Source: Solirubrobacteraceae bacterium
Lineage (GTDB): Bacteria; Actinomycetota; Thermoleophilia; Solirubrobacterales; Solirubrobacteraceae
Reading direction: 5' to 3'
DNA length: 6,170 nucleotides
NCBI GenBank assembly: GCA_016462245.1
Contig: JAEMTR010000089.1
Coordinates: forward strand, 1-6,170
In this document: piece after piece, positions 5,366-6,170 of the stretch
Numbering within the stretch: the stretch's first letter is position 1
Layout: each line of letters starts with the position of its first letter
The notes under the pieces: model-generated
What the model saw: only the letters and a program-made list of their open reading frames with translations
Databases searched by the model: none
What the model was told of the DNA's origin: nothing
Made by a program: the position numbers and the translations under genes

Positions 5366-6091
5366 ATGACCGAACTGCCCTGGCTAATCCTGCCTACCTT
5401 CAACGAAGCCGAGAACATCGAAGCGATCGTCAACGCGTCGGCTGAGACGCTCGCGGCCGCGTCGCCGGCCGGCTTTAGGATCCTGATCGTTGACGATGGC
5501 TCGCCCGACGGCACGGGCCAGATTGGTGACCGACTCGCCTCTGAACGCAGCGAAGTTGAGGTGCTCCACCGCAGCAGTCGCGAAGGGCTTGGGCCGGCCT
5601 ATCTAGCCGGCTTTGAGCACGCCCTCAGTAGCGGTGCTGGCTGCGTAATGGAGATGGACAGCGACTTCTCGCACAGCCCAGCCGACCTCGCGCGTCTACT
5701 GAGCGCCGTTCGCGACGGCGGCGCCGATCTGGCGCTTGGTTCGCGTTACGTGCCAGGAGGTGGAATCGAGAACTGGAGCGCAAGCCGCCGCGTGATCAGC
5801 CGTGGCGGCTCGCTCTACGCGCGGCTCATCTTGGGCCTGCCGGTCAATGATCTGACCGGAGGCTTCAAGTGCTTCCGCGCCGACGTGCTGCGCGCGATCG
5901 ACCTGCCTTCGGTGACTGCGCGCGGCTACGCCTTCCAGATCGAACTGACCTACCGCGCAATCGGGCGCGGCTTCAAAGTCGTCGAAGTTCCGATCGTCTT
6001 CCGCGACCGCGTCGCGGGCACGTCAAAGATGTCGTGGCAGATCACAGCCGAAGCTGCGTGGCTCGTTCCCGCGATGCGGCTGCGCAGCTAA
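5366..6091 (+). CDS. Polyprenyl-phosphate mannose synthase-like GT2 glycosyltransferase (DPM1/Ppm1 type)
   Basis: Predicted to move mannose (or another hexose) from a nucleotide sugar to a polyprenyl phosphate at the inner face of the membrane, giving the lipid-linked donor for later extracytoplasmic glycosylation. The 241-residue protein is a complete GT-A domain without added membrane segments. Motifs are LILPTFNEAENIE near the N-terminus, IVDDGSPDGTG with Asp43-Asp44, the DxD-type MDSDFSHSP with Asp98 and Asp100, LGSRYVPGGGIENWS, LTGGFKCFR, GYAFQIELTYRA, and the closing EVPIVFRDRVAGTSKMS. These are the order and spacing of the DPM1/Ppm1 subfamily; GT2 paralogues using other sugars cannot be excluded. 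I chose ATG 5366; an in-frame TTG at 5360 with AGG seven bases upstream would add two residues. It is 27 bp after the GT-B gene and ends in CTAA shared with a convergent gene. Confidence 0.9.
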   Translation: MTELPWLILPTFNEAENIEAIVNASAETLAAASPAGFRILIVDDGSPDGTGQIGDRLASERSEVEVLHRSSREGLGPAYLAGFEHALSSGAGCVMEMDSDFSHSPADLARLLSAVRDGGADLALGSRYVPGGGIENWSASRRVISRGGSLYARLILGLPVNDLTGGFKCFRADVLRAIDLPSVTARGYAFQIELTYRAIGRGFKVVEVPIVFRDRVAGTSKMSWQITAEAAWLVPAMRLRS

Positions 6092-6170
6092 GCGGCCTCG
6101 GAAATCTGAGAGCCGGGCACTAGGTCGTCACGGCCGTCAGGCCAGCGAACCCAAGCCTTGTGGCCGCCGT
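6088..6170 (-). CDS. C-terminal 26 codons of an unrecognised protein entering from the right edge
   Basis: On the minus strand, reading from base 6168, the frame encodes GHKAWVRWPDGRDDLVPGSQ followed by ISEAA and a TAG at 6090-6088. It is the only one of the three minus frames open to this point. The peptide looks like a real protein end: alternating hydrophobic and polar residues around a Pro-Asp-Gly turn suggest a beta hairpin. Its stop shares CTAA with the glycosyltransferase stop, the same arrangement as at 1322-1325. Too little is present for a family call. Confidence 0.55.
   Translation of the reverse strand, partial: GGHKAWVRWPDGRDDLVPGSQISEAA

Noticed and set aside
6079..6088. GCTGCGCAGC palindrome just before the second convergent junction
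   Set aside because: Only three pairs would form around a four-base loop, with no T-run; not enough for a terminator.

Overview
This is a GC-rich, gene-dense bacterial chromosome segment in which most codons end in G or C. The gene set fits a high-GC actinobacterium, and I lean towards the Thermoleophilia/Solirubrobacterales side. It includes a UvrD-type helicase fused to an Fe-S PD-(D/E)XK nuclease, a bacterial PAC2-family protein, a trehalose-phosphatase and a free-standing polyprenol-phosphate-mannose-synthase-type glycosyltransferase. The taxonomic placement is inference; there is no rRNA or other marker here. I see no mobile elements, CRISPR arrays or RNA genes.

Layout: (1) Bases 3-1325 (+) are the 3' part of a helicase-nuclease gene that enters from the left edge at helicase motif V. 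(2) Bases 1322-3003 (-) hold a three-gene block. Read in its own direction it is two half-size TSUP (TauE/SafE-like) membrane proteins overlapping by GTGA, then a PAC2-family protein. (3) Bases 3022-6091 (+) hold a tight four-gene operon: trehalose-6-phosphate phosphatase (otsB), an unrecognised four-helix membrane protein, a GT-B glycosyltransferase and a GT-A polyprenol-phosphate sugar synthase. (4) Bases 6088-6170 (-) are the last 26 codons of a gene entering from the right edge.

The two operons diverge from only 18 bp (3004-3021). That interval contains overlapping -10-like hexamers on both strands, each placed so that transcription would begin at or within one base of the start codon. 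This suggests a compact, bidirectional, leaderless promoter. The PAC2 GTG start also has a TANNNT hexamer at the same distance. Both convergent gene pairs share a CTAA in which the plus gene's TAA and the minus gene's TAG overlap.

The plus-strand operon looks like a glycan module: a sugar-phosphate phosphatase, a membrane protein and two glycosyltransferases, one predicted to charge a polyprenyl-phosphate carrier. The minus-strand operon pairs an apparent two-subunit small-anion transporter with a protein-assembly-chaperone-like protein, a link I cannot explain. The most unusual items are the split TSUP pair, the 18-bp divergent promoter and the conserved-looking but unrecognised membrane protein at 3828-4355.
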